DNA of 64,000 nt from Clostridiales bacterium. GTDB taxonomy: Bacteria > Bacillota > Clostridia > Christensenellales > Aristaeellaceae. This document shows positions 1 to 6,197 of this stretch, piece by piece (the first letter of the stretch is position 1; every line of letters starts with the position of its first letter). Position numbers and translations under genes: made by a program. The notes below the pieces were generated by a model. The model made no database searches. It was not told the DNA's origin and saw only the letters and a program-made list of their open reading frames with translations. Location: positions 1-64,000 of the forward strand of contig SVGQ01000001.1 in the NCBI GenBank assembly GCA_015056245.1, in the 5' to 3' direction.

Positions 1-406
1 TGAGAATGTAGGCAGCGATGCCCTGTTCGTTGGCAAGACGGGCAGCGGTGCCCAGCAGGTCGTCAGCTTCGTAGCCCTCCATCTCGCAGGTATGGATGTG
101 CATGGCGCTGAGCATTTCCCGAAGCAGGGGCAGCTGAGGCCGCAGTTCCTCGGGCATGGGTTTGCGGGTGCCCTTGTAATCCTCATAAAGGGTGTGGCGG
201 AAGGTGGGGGCGTGTACATCCAGCATCACGCACAGGGCATCCGGACGATAATCGGATAAAGCCTTGATGAGCATGCTGAAAAAGCCATGCACCGCGTTGG
301 TATATACGCCCTCGGGCGTGGTCAGCAGCGGCAGCGCATGAAAGGCACGGAAAATCAGGCTGTATCCATCCACCAGCATCACGCTGGAAACCGGTCGTTG
401 ATTCAT
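1..406 (-). CDS. polA: DNA polymerase I, N-terminal 5'-3' exonuclease part (partial)
   Basis: Only the first 135 codons lie in the window; the gene runs off the left edge. Read on the minus strand, it starts with ATG at 404-406 behind GGAGG and encodes MNQRPVSSVMLVDGYSLIFR, followed by 'YEDYKGTRKPMPEEL' and 'EMEGYEADDLLGTAA'. These are the signature blocks of the FEN-like 5'-3' exonuclease domain of bacterial Pol I: the acidic metal ligands (VDGY, VMLDV, GYEADD) and the KGTRK helical arch. In the family this domain removes RNA primers and nicked strands during lagging-strand synthesis and excision repair. Whether the polymerase domain follows cannot be seen, so a stand-alone exonuclease remains possible. 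A consensus promoter lies just upstream. Confidence 0.88.
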   Translation of the reverse strand, partial: MNQRPVSSVMLVDGYSLIFRAFHALPLLTTPEGVYTNAVHGFFSMLIKALSDYRPDALCVMLDVHAPTFRHTLYEDYKGTRKPMPEELRPQLPLLREMLSAMHIHTCEMEGYEADDLLGTAARLANEQGIAAYIL

Positions 407-456
407 AAATCCTCCACAGGGCGGGATTGGCAAAAGGCCTGCCCATTGTTCCTATT

Positions 457-485
457 ATTATAGCACAGTTGCGGAAAGCTAACAA
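457..485 (-). promoter_or_regulatory. sigma-A promoter of polA
   Basis: On the minus strand TTGTTA (485-480), a 17-nt spacer and TATAAT (462-457) stand about 50 nt before the polA start codon. Confidence 0.75.
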
Positions 486-529
486 CCTGTAGACGGTTGT
501 TAGGCTGGTTTTTTACAGGCTGGACACAA

Positions 530-559
530 CAAAAAAAGAGAACCCGCCAGGGGTTCTCT
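530..559 (-). terminator. intrinsic terminator after nrdR
   Basis: Inverted repeat AGAGAACCC/GGGTTCTCT (537-545 and 551-559) with a 5-nt loop. On the minus strand it is followed by seven T residues. It lies 12 nt beyond the nrdR stop codon. Confidence 0.9.
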
Positions 560-571
560 GGATCATTTGGT

Positions 572-1051
572 TCAATCATCATCTTCGCTGTGTTTGGCGT
601 TTTCCCGAACCAGCTTGTTCAGCTCGTCCATAAAGCTGGAAACATCGGTAAACTGGCGGTAGACGGAGGCAAAGCGCACGTAGGCCACCTCGTCCAGCTG
701 CTTGAGCTCTTCCATGACGGCTTCACCAATACGGCGGGAAGAGAATTCATCATCGCCGCTGGAATGCACCAGTTTTTCCACCTTTGCCACGATGGTATCG
801 ATCTGCGCCACACTGACCGGACGTTTCTGGCAGGCATGCAGCAAGCCCTGCTTGATCTTTGCGCCATTGAAAGGTTCCCGGCGCATATCCTTCTTAACCA
901 CCATCACAGGGGAGGTTTCGATTTTTTCATAGGTGGTGAAGCGGCGGCCGCATTGCAGGCATTCCCTGCGGCGGCGGATGGAGCTGCCCTCTTCGGTGGG
1001 GCGGCTGTCAATGACACGGCTGTCCAAATAGCCGCAATACTGGCATCTCAT
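572..1051 (-). CDS. nrdR: transcriptional repressor NrdR
   Basis: This 159-residue protein matches NrdR along its whole length, the usual size for the family. It opens with a zinc ribbon (C3, C6, C31, C34) containing 'RRRRECLQCGRRFTTYE', followed by an ATP-cone domain from about residue 49 ('VVKKDMRREPFNGAKIKQGL') to about 139. NrdR senses ATP and dATP through the cone and represses ribonucleotide reductase operons by binding NrdR boxes. The start codon sits behind GGAGGAAAT. The gene has its own promoter and terminator, so it appears to be monocistronic. Whether nrd genes are near cannot be told from this window. Confidence 0.97.
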   Translation of the reverse strand: MRCQYCGYLDSRVIDSRPTEEGSSIRRRRECLQCGRRFTTYEKIETSPVMVVKKDMRREPFNGAKIKQGLLHACQKRPVSVAQIDTIVAKVEKLVHSSGDDEFSSRRIGEAVMEELKQLDEVAYVRFASVYRQFTDVSSFMDELNKLVRENAKHSEDDD

Positions 1052-1122
1052 CAGGTATTTCCTCCTTTTTGACAGCGGGGCGAAACCCCATCCATTTGTT
1101 GACAGTTACCATGTGGAAAATG

Positions 1123-1151
1123 AGTATACCAGAAAAAACGATGAATTTCAA
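1123..1151 (-). promoter_or_regulatory. sigma-A promoter of nrdR
   Basis: Minus strand TTGAAA (1151-1146), 17-nt spacer, TATACT (1128-1123), about 70 nt before the nrdR ATG. Confidence 0.75.
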
Positions 1152-1182
1152 TGATTTTCTTGATGAATGTGGAAACTTTTCC

Positions 1183-1449
1183 TCATTCCGGCCAGTGGCA
1201 TTCGGGGGAGGGAGACTGCCGGATGGATACCAGCACCACATCATCACCGATGCGGTATACATCTTCCCAGGGGATCACCAGACCGCATTTTTCGCCCCGG
1301 AGGCTTTGCAGAAGCGAAGTATCCGACGGCACCACCAGCGCGGTGATGCGGCTGTCCTGCAGGCAGAATTCCAGATCCATCACCTTGCCCAGCCGTCTGC
1401 CATCGGACAGGTCGATTACTTCTTTCTGCTTCAACTCGGATAGGGTCAG
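1183..1449 (-). CDS. YlmC/YmxH family PRC-barrel sporulation protein
   Basis: A small single-domain protein of 83-88 residues with the YlmC/YmxH pattern 'LSELKQKEVIDLSDGRRLG' and 'LVIPWEDVYRIGDDVVLV', a PRC-barrel-like fold found in spore-forming Firmicutes. Members are linked to sporulation, but their biochemical role is unknown. The start is uncertain. A TTG at 1434 would cut off the conserved LSEL segment. A CTG at 1449 lies nine bases after AAGGAG and gives L(M)TLSELKQ, which fits relatives better, so it is used here. The product is most likely cytoplasmic. No dedicated promoter was identified. Confidence 0.8.
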   Translation of the reverse strand: MTLSELKQKEVIDLSDGRRLGKVMDLEFCLQDSRITALVVPSDTSLLQSLRGEKCGLVIPWEDVYRIGDDVVLVSIRQSPSPECHWPE

Positions 1450-1542
1450 ACAAATCAGCTCCTTCTATGGGCAAGGGGGCACAGTAACGGACAATATCGC
1501 GGGGGAGTATTCCAGCTTATGCGCTCTGAGGGGAAGAGTTGC

Positions 1543-1591
1543 AAAAAGAGTAACAAAACCGCTCCGCAGCCAGTTGCTGCAAAGCGGTTTT
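1543..1591 (-). terminator. terminator of rnpB
   Basis: Stem AAAACCGCT/AGCGGTTTT (1555-1563 and 1583-1591) with an inner hairpin lies just beyond the RNase P RNA. On the minus strand a T-rich tract follows. Confidence 0.85.
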
Positions 1592-1599
1592 GTTGTGTT

Positions 1600-1943
1600 G
1601 CTGCCGGTGCGGTCGTAAGCCGAGTTCTGTCGTAGGACGATCATCTATCTACGCCGCACGTTGCCGCACGGCTCCAGCGTTCTCTTTAAGAGCACGACGG
1701 GCCGCCGTATTGCCCTTGATCGGAACTTGCATCGGGTGGGGTTTACAGCGCGTATCCGTCACCGGTACGCGGGTGAGCTCTTACCTCGCCTTTCCATCCT
1801 TACCCGGGAAGAACCCGGGCGGTCTATTTCTGTTGCACTTTCCTTGGAGTTGCCTCCACCGGCCGTTAACCGGCACCCTGCCCTGTGATGCTCGGACTTT
1901 CCTCATGACTTGCGCCACGCGATCGCCTGGCCGCCCGGCAGCG
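1600..1943 (-). ncRNA. rnpB: RNase P RNA, bacterial class A
   Basis: The minus strand carries the universal RNase P RNA blocks: 'GAGGAAAGTCCGAGC' followed by 'ACAGGGCAG' near the 5' side (about 1910-1880), and 'ACAGAACTCGGCTTACG' near the 3' end (about 1635-1615). The 5' segment GCTGCCGG pairs with the 3' segment CCGGCAGC to form P1, which sets the ends near 1943 and 1600. This is the catalytic RNA that cuts the 5' leader from pre-tRNAs together with RnpA. A promoter with a TTGACA -35 predicts transcription starting at about 1943, and a terminator follows, so the gene is an independent unit. The overall layout fits class A; secondary structure was not modelled in full. Confidence 0.96.
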
Positions 1944-1949
1944 GCAAAA

Positions 1950-1978
1950 AGGATAGCACGATGGGGGAGGATTGTCAA
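1950..1978 (-). promoter_or_regulatory. promoter of rnpB
   Basis: Minus strand TTGACA (1978-1973), 17-nt spacer, TATCCT (1955-1950). The predicted transcript start coincides with the 5' end of the P1 helix. Confidence 0.8.
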
Positions 1979-2000
1979 GAAACGTGGGGCATGATATGAT
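1972..2000 (+). promoter_or_regulatory. divergent promoter of the NTF2-like gene
   Basis: TTGTCA (1972-1977), 17-nt spacer, TATGAT (1995-2000). Its -35 hexamer overlaps the rnpB -35 on the opposite strand base for base apart from one position. Confidence 0.7.
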
Positions 2001-2045
2001 AAAAAAGACGTGCTTGGTTATGCCCGCTTGACAGGAGGGAAATGC

Positions 2046-2417
2046 TTGGATATCTATGCTTTTTGGGATGCAGTGATCCGGCAGGATGCGCAGGCGATCC
2101 GGCCTTTCTTTGCAAAGGATGCAGTTATCTGCTGGCATTGTTCCAACGAGCGGTTCACCGTGGATGAATTCATCCGGGCCAATTGTGAATACCCCGGGCA
2201 CTGGGCTGCGGAAATGGAGCGCTTGACCGAAACGCCCGGCGGGCTGGTCACCGCCATGCGGGTGTGGCCTGAGGATGGGGAAGGTTCCTTCCACGTGGCT
2301 TCGTTTTTCGGATTGCAGGACGGCCTGATCCGCTCGCTGGATGAATACTGGGGCGATGATGGCCCGGCCCCGGACTGGCGCAGACAGATGCACATCGGCA
2401 GTTCCATTCGTCTTTAG
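2046..2417 (+). CDS. small NTF2-like / SnoaL-like protein
   Basis: A 123-residue protein beginning MDIYAFWDAVIRQDAQAI, with 'FFAKDAVICWHCSNERFTVDEF' and a closing 'ASFFGLQDGLIRSLDEYWGDDG'. This is the usual helix-then-curved-sheet pattern of the NTF2/SnoaL-like superfamily of cone-shaped dimeric barrels. Members are enzymes or ligand binders, and no substrate can be inferred. The TTG at 2046 was chosen because AGGAGG lies six bases upstream at 2034-2039; an upstream in-frame GTG has no such site. The product is cytoplasmic with no signal peptide. A repeat element follows directly. Confidence 0.7.
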   Translation: MDIYAFWDAVIRQDAQAIRPFFAKDAVICWHCSNERFTVDEFIRANCEYPGHWAAEMERLTETPGGLVTAMRVWPEDGEGSFHVASFFGLQDGLIRSLDEYWGDDGPAPDWRRQMHIGSSIRL

Positions 2418-2462
2418 TCAAAGATGCACATTTTGGCCCTTTGCATCGTCTGTATAGATGAA

Positions 2463-2703
2463 AGGTGGGGAAACCACCTCAGGTCGTCAAAAAACACGCC
2501 TGCGGCGGCTTTTTTGACGAGTTATGCACCGTTTGCCTACGAGCCTACGGCTCGCCGGGCGGCAAACGGCGATAGGAATCCCTTGCTTTGCAAGGGTTCC
2601 GAAACCACCGCGCATGTCGCTGGTTTCGGTTTGGCAATTGGAGGGCTGCGGCCCTCCAATACCTCCATGAGTTTTTCGACAGTCTGAGGTGGGGAAACCA
2701 TCT
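2463..2703 (+). repeat. structured intergenic element, copy A, between duplicated hairpins
   Basis: The 429-bp gap between the NTF2-like gene and the L,D-transpeptidase holds no gene but a dense run of hairpins. A 17-bp stem-loop (2463-2479) is repeated with one change at 2687-2703. Between the copies lie five stems: 2484-2520 (11-bp arms), 2529-2569 (CCGTTTGCC/GGCAAACGG with an inner GAGCC/GGCTC), 2580-2596 (CCCTTGC/GCAAGGG), 2599-2629 (CCGAAACCA/TGGTTTCGG) and 2637-2660 (ATTGGAGGG/CCCTCCAAT). The same order of stems recurs at 12954-13125 with paired base changes. The right end carries TTTTTCGACAGTCT, whose complement begins another insert at 5006. See findings. Confidence 0.85.
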
Positions 2704-2846
2704 GAATGATATTTACGATTATGACACGATTCCGGGAAAGGAATTTGTCCCGCTGTGTCGAACTGCATATGATGTGTTTTGCGTATTTGGATGCGCAGCA
2801 GGCACATACACCCAATTCTCATCAGTAACGGAGGTTTCGATCCAAT

Positions 2847-4070
2847 ATGACCCGGCTCCTGAGAACAACCGCATTGGTAACCGCTCTGATCCTGATTGCT
2901 TTGCTGGTGCCCAGCGGGGCCTTTGCCAAAACTGTCGCTGAGTGGCTGGAAGGCTATGATACCGGCGAAATTTGGTTTGGTGAAGATTTTCATTATGACA
3001 TCACCAATGAAGAGGCCTGCTGGGAATTACTGATGAAGCCCATCACCGTACTGAATGCGGGCCAGAAGGAAATGGTTGCGCCCCGCACCGGCCCGGGACA
3101 GGAGTATCCCAAGGTGAATGAGGACAAGCTGGGCGGCACCATCAATGGCGATGCTGCGGCTGTGCATGTGCTGGGCGAAGACGAGGGCGGATGGACCAAG
3201 ATAGAGGGTGTGGATTACTACAACCGGATCATCCGTGGTTATGTGCGCACCAACCTGCTCAAGGAAGTTACTCCCAACAAGGATTACGGCATCATCGTGG
3301 ATAAGCTGACCCAGCAGCTGTATGTGTTCAAGGATGGAAAGCTCTGGTCCAGCTGCGCGATCTCTACCGGTCTGCCCAACGACGAACAGCCCTACAACGA
3401 AACCGCTGCCGGTGAATACCTGATGGTGAGCCGCGTGGGCGATTTCGACAGCGAAGGCATGATTTGTGCCATGGCGCTGCGCTTCAATGGCGGCGATATG
3501 ATCCATCAGGTGCCTTATGTGTTTCTGGCGGACGGAACCAAGCGGTTCTCCACTTGGGAATCCAAGCTTGGTCAGCGTGCCAGCCATGGCTGCGTGCGCA
3601 CTGCCCGCATCGCCAATGAAGATGGCTTGAACATGCAATGGCTGTGGGATAACATCAAAATCAACACCAAGGTGCTGGTATGGGATGACTATGGCCGCCG
3701 TCAGCCCTATCCCGAGGACTCGCTGGAGTTGTACTATAACCCCAAAGGCGGCAGCTATTATCATGGCGATGCCAACTGCCGCAGCGTTAAGGAACGCTAC
3801 CTGCCGCTGACCGGCTTTCCCTACAGCGAATTGGACAGCAAGGAATTTGCCGAATTGGAGCGTTGCAACACCTGCATGCCGGTCCTTCGCAAGAGCATCA
3901 TTGACGAGCTGAATCTGGCCCGTGGCGTGCAGCCGCTGGAGGAGATCCATGAGGATGTGGTTCAGCCCACTGGCGAGGAAGGTGCGCCGCCCTCCAGTCT
4001 GGATACTTCTTTGGTGCATGAATCCGACGAAGGCGATGTGATCATTGTGATCACCCCTGCCGGAGAATAA
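2847..4070 (+). CDS. secreted L,D-transpeptidase (YkuD domain) with SH3-like domain
   Basis: A 407-residue exported protein. Residues 1-27 form a signal peptide ending GAFAK, without a lipobox. Residues of about 60-135 look like a bacterial SH3 domain ('VAPRTGPGQEYPKV' ... 'IRGYVRTNLL'). A YkuD catalytic domain follows ('YGIIVDKLTQQLYVFKDGKL', 'STGLP'), with the hallmark HX(n)SHGCVR: H213-type histidine in 'DMIHQVP' and S246-H247-G248-C249-V250-R251. Cys249 should be the nucleophile. The C-terminal tail ('YYHGDANCRSVKERYLPL', 'ERCNTCMPVLRK') has a Cys pattern of unknown role. Such enzymes make 3-3 peptidoglycan crosslinks or attach proteins to the wall, and are often linked to sporulation or stress in Clostridia. 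GGAGG precedes the ATG, and a terminator follows. Confidence 0.93.
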   Translation: MTRLLRTTALVTALILIALLVPSGAFAKTVAEWLEGYDTGEIWFGEDFHYDITNEEACWELLMKPITVLNAGQKEMVAPRTGPGQEYPKVNEDKLGGTINGDAAAVHVLGEDEGGWTKIEGVDYYNRIIRGYVRTNLLKEVTPNKDYGIIVDKLTQQLYVFKDGKLWSSCAISTGLPNDEQPYNETAAGEYLMVSRVGDFDSEGMICAMALRFNGGDMIHQVPYVFLADGTKRFSTWESKLGQRASHGCVRTARIANEDGLNMQWLWDNIKINTKVLVWDDYGRRQPYPEDSLELYYNPKGGSYYHGDANCRSVKERYLPLTGFPYSELDSKEFAELERCNTCMPVLRKSIIDELNLARGVQPLEEIHEDVVQPTGEEGAPPSSLDTSLVHESDEGDVIIVITPAGE

Positions 4071-4080
4071 CAAAAAAAAC

Positions 4081-4119
4081 AAACGGAGGCAACAGCGATG
4101 CGCTGGGGTCTCCGTTTTC
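4081..4119 (+). terminator. terminator after the L,D-transpeptidase gene
   Basis: AAACGGAG (4081-4088) pairs with CTCCGTTT (4110-4117), and a short T-rich tail follows, about 10 nt after the stop codon. Confidence 0.75.
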
Positions 4120-4160
4120 TTGGTTGTTGTGGGTATGGTTTGTTTAGGGAAAGGAGCTGT

Positions 4161-4904
4161 ATGGGGTTGCAAAAGCCGGAAATGATTCTTTTTGACTATG
4201 GGTGTACCCTGCTTCATGAGCCGGGGACGGATTTTCTTCGGGGCGAGGAAGCGGTGTACCCGCTGATCGCAGAAAACCCCATGGGAAAAACGGCAAAAGA
4301 ATTATGCGATTTCGGGCTGGAAAACTTCCGGCAGCTGAGGGACTGCCGCCATATGGGCTTTGAGATCAGCGAAATACAATTGCTCCGCTGCAAATATGAT
4401 CCTTTTGGCATCACCTTTTCCGTACCTCTGAGCGAGGTGGAGCAGCGGCTCTGGGATGCGGCTGCTCCCGGGGCCTGTATGCCGGGAATTGAAGAGCTGC
4501 TGGCTTTCTTGCATGGGCAGGGGATCCGTACGGGGGTCATCAGCAATCTGGGCTGGACGGGGGAAGCGCTGTGCAAACGCATTGACAGGTTGCTGCCGGA
4601 CAATCATTTTGAGTTTGTACTGGCCTCCAGCGATTATGCATTCCGGAAACCCCATCCCCTCCTGTTCCGCATTGCGCTGCAAAAGGCAGGCCTTGCTCCG
4701 GAGAGGGTCTGGTTCTGCGGTGACAGCATGGAAGCGGATATTCTCGGCGCTCATCGTGCAGGTATGTTCCCAGTGCTGTATGAAGGGGAGGGAGAAGAGG
4801 GGGAACGCAGTCCCTATCTGGAAAAGAACAAACAGATCAATGTGAATTTTGACTTGTTGCACATCCATCATTGGCGCGAACTGAGAGAGGCGCTGGAAGG
4901 ATGA
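4161..4904 (+). CDS. HAD-superfamily hydrolase
   Basis: A 247-residue protein with a HAD fold. Motif I is 'ILFDYGCTLLH', motif II 'GVISNLGWTG', a lysine occurs in 'FRKPHPLLFRIAL', and motif IV is 'VWFCGDSMEADILGAHRAGM'. In motif I the second Asp of the usual DxD is replaced (D-Y-G), so the general acid/base used by phosphatases is missing. The protein may be a weak phosphatase, another HAD hydrolase, or catalytically altered. The helical insert between motifs I and II suggests a C1 cap of the HAD-IA type. The start at 4161 follows AAGGAG; upstream in-frame ATG codons overlap the previous terminator. The substrate is unknown. Confidence 0.85.
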   Translation: MGLQKPEMILFDYGCTLLHEPGTDFLRGEEAVYPLIAENPMGKTAKELCDFGLENFRQLRDCRHMGFEISEIQLLRCKYDPFGITFSVPLSEVEQRLWDAAAPGACMPGIEELLAFLHGQGIRTGVISNLGWTGEALCKRIDRLLPDNHFEFVLASSDYAFRKPHPLLFRIALQKAGLAPERVWFCGDSMEADILGAHRAGMFPVLYEGEGEEGERSPYLEKNKQINVNFDLLHIHHWRELREALEG

Positions 4905-4969
4905 ACCGGGAAAGGCGTTTTGGATCGTGCAGGCTGGTCTTCACCGGCATACGAGATCCTGATGAAAAC

Positions 4970-5205
4970 CCCCGTACAGGACTGAAAAGTCTGTACGGGG
5001 GTTGCAGACTGTCGAAAAAACCATACATGCCAACACGAGCCGCACATCTTGCACCTTCGGTGCTCGCTGTGCTCTCAAGAAAACGCTGCGGCGCAAGGTT
5101 TGTGGGCTCTGCCCACACCCGGCAGGAAACTGAGTTTCCTGCACCTTCCCTTTTTTTGACAACCCGAATCCCCGTACAGGACTGAAAAGCCTGTACGGGG
5201 GTTGC
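4970..5205. repeat. intergenic insert B between two copies of a terminator hairpin
   Basis: The 301-bp gap between the convergent HAD and dipeptidase genes holds a 36-bp stem-loop (4970-5005) repeated at 5170-5205 with one mismatch. Its stem is CCCCGTACAG/CTGTACGGGG. The 164-bp insert between them starts AGACTGTCGAAAAAACC and ends in a T7 tract followed by GACAACC, an imperfect inverted terminal repeat. Inside are a TGTGGGC/GCCCACA hairpin (5101-5117) followed by CCCGGCAGG, and a GCAGGAAACT/AGTTTCCTGC hairpin (5121-5142). The outer stem-loops act as terminators for the flanking genes; on the minus strand the copy at 4970-5005 is followed by GTTTTC. No gene is seen. Confidence 0.8.
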
Positions 5206-6120
5206 TTATCTATGATCGATCCGATTCAGGTAAGCGGCAAAGTTTTCTCCGGCGATCTGTTGCACCAGCCTTTCAGAAAAGCCCCGCTGGCGCATCCTGT
5301 TCAGCAACGCAGGCACATCCCCCGCGTTGCGCAATCCGTCCGGATACTGGTCGATCCCGTCAAAATCGCTGCCGAGCCCAACGTGGTTTTCACCGCCAAG
5401 GTCGCACATATAGGCCATGTGGTCGATAACGGTATCCAACGTAGCCTTGCCGCTGCTGCTCAAAAAGGGGACGAAGAAGTTCACGCCCACATAGCCGCCG
5501 GTGGCAAAAAGCAGTCTGAGCTGTCGGTCGCTCAGGTTGCGGAAATGATCGCACAAGCCCCGGGCACAGCTGTGGGATGCCATGCAGGGAAAGCTGCTGT
5601 CCATCACCTCATCGCCGCCGCGCTCGTTCAGGTGGGAGATATCCACTGCCATATGCTGTTTGTGCATTTCCTGTACGATGGCTCTGCCAAAGGGAGTCAG
5701 TCCTTCGCTGGAACCGCTCTTGGCAGGGTGAGCGAGCCGGTTTTCGTTGTTCCATACCAACGCAGCCGCGCGAACGCCCATTGCTGCGTAAGCAGCCACA
5801 GAGCCGGTATCCTCGCCGAAGGCCTCGCCGCCTTCGATGGTCAGCAGTATATTGGCCTTGCCGGTTGTGGCTTCATTGATGTGACGGATCTGCCGGAACC
5901 CCTGTGCCTTTAGCTTTTCCAGCTGCATCAGTTCCCGCTGGATCAGATCGTGATCCTCTCCGGTAAGGCCGTTGCTGCCCACAAACAGAGCCATGGCCTG
6001 TACACGGGTGTCGTTGGTGGCAATCAGGTGGGCATGGGTGACATCGGTGGGGGAATGAGCAGCACGCGTGGGATCCTGCATTGCCCAGAGGGTATCTGCG
6101 TGGGTATCGCAAATCAGCAT
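5206..6120 (-). CDS. membrane-dipeptidase family protein (peptidase M19)
   Basis: A 304-residue protein of the renal dipeptidase family. It opens with the metal-binding 'ICDTHADTLW' and continues with 'LLTIEGGEAFGEDTGSVAAY', 'DISHLNERGGDEVMD', 'FPCMASHSCARGLCDHFRNLSD' and 'VGLGSDFDGIDQYPDGL', all standard M19 zinc-ligand and active-site blocks. The family cleaves dipeptides, often with a D- or dehydro-residue at the C-terminal side; in bacteria it is typically cytoplasmic. No signal peptide is present. The ATG follows AGGAGCTGAAGG. It lies 77 bp downstream of the GMP-synthase-like gene, separated by a terminator, so the two may be transcribed separately. Confidence 0.92.
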   Translation of the reverse strand: MLICDTHADTLWAMQDPTRAAHSPTDVTHAHLIATNDTRVQAMALFVGSNGLTGEDHDLIQRELMQLEKLKAQGFRQIRHINEATTGKANILLTIEGGEAFGEDTGSVAAYAAMGVRAAALVWNNENRLAHPAKSGSSEGLTPFGRAIVQEMHKQHMAVDISHLNERGGDEVMDSSFPCMASHSCARGLCDHFRNLSDRQLRLLFATGGYVGVNFFVPFLSSSGKATLDTVIDHMAYMCDLGGENHVGLGSDFDGIDQYPDGLRNAGDVPALLNRMRQRGFSERLVQQIAGENFAAYLNRIDHR

Positions 6121-6141
6121 TCCTTCAGCTCCTCTCCAAGA

Positions 6142-6177
6142 AAAGGCTGCTGCAAAGCAATGTTTTGCAACAGCCTG
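6142..6177 (-). terminator. terminator of the GMP-synthase-like gene
   Basis: AGGCTG/CAGCCT outer stem (6145-6150 and 6172-6177) with an inner GCAAA/TTTGC. On the minus strand TTTTC follows. Confidence 0.75.
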
Positions 6178-6197
6178 TGAATTGGTATATGCGTGCT

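Noticed and set aside
2424..2687. 87-codon frame across element A and a similar one across element C (12946-13197)
   Set aside because: The frames diverge after the third stem because its length differs by two bases between the copies, and both lack good start signals.
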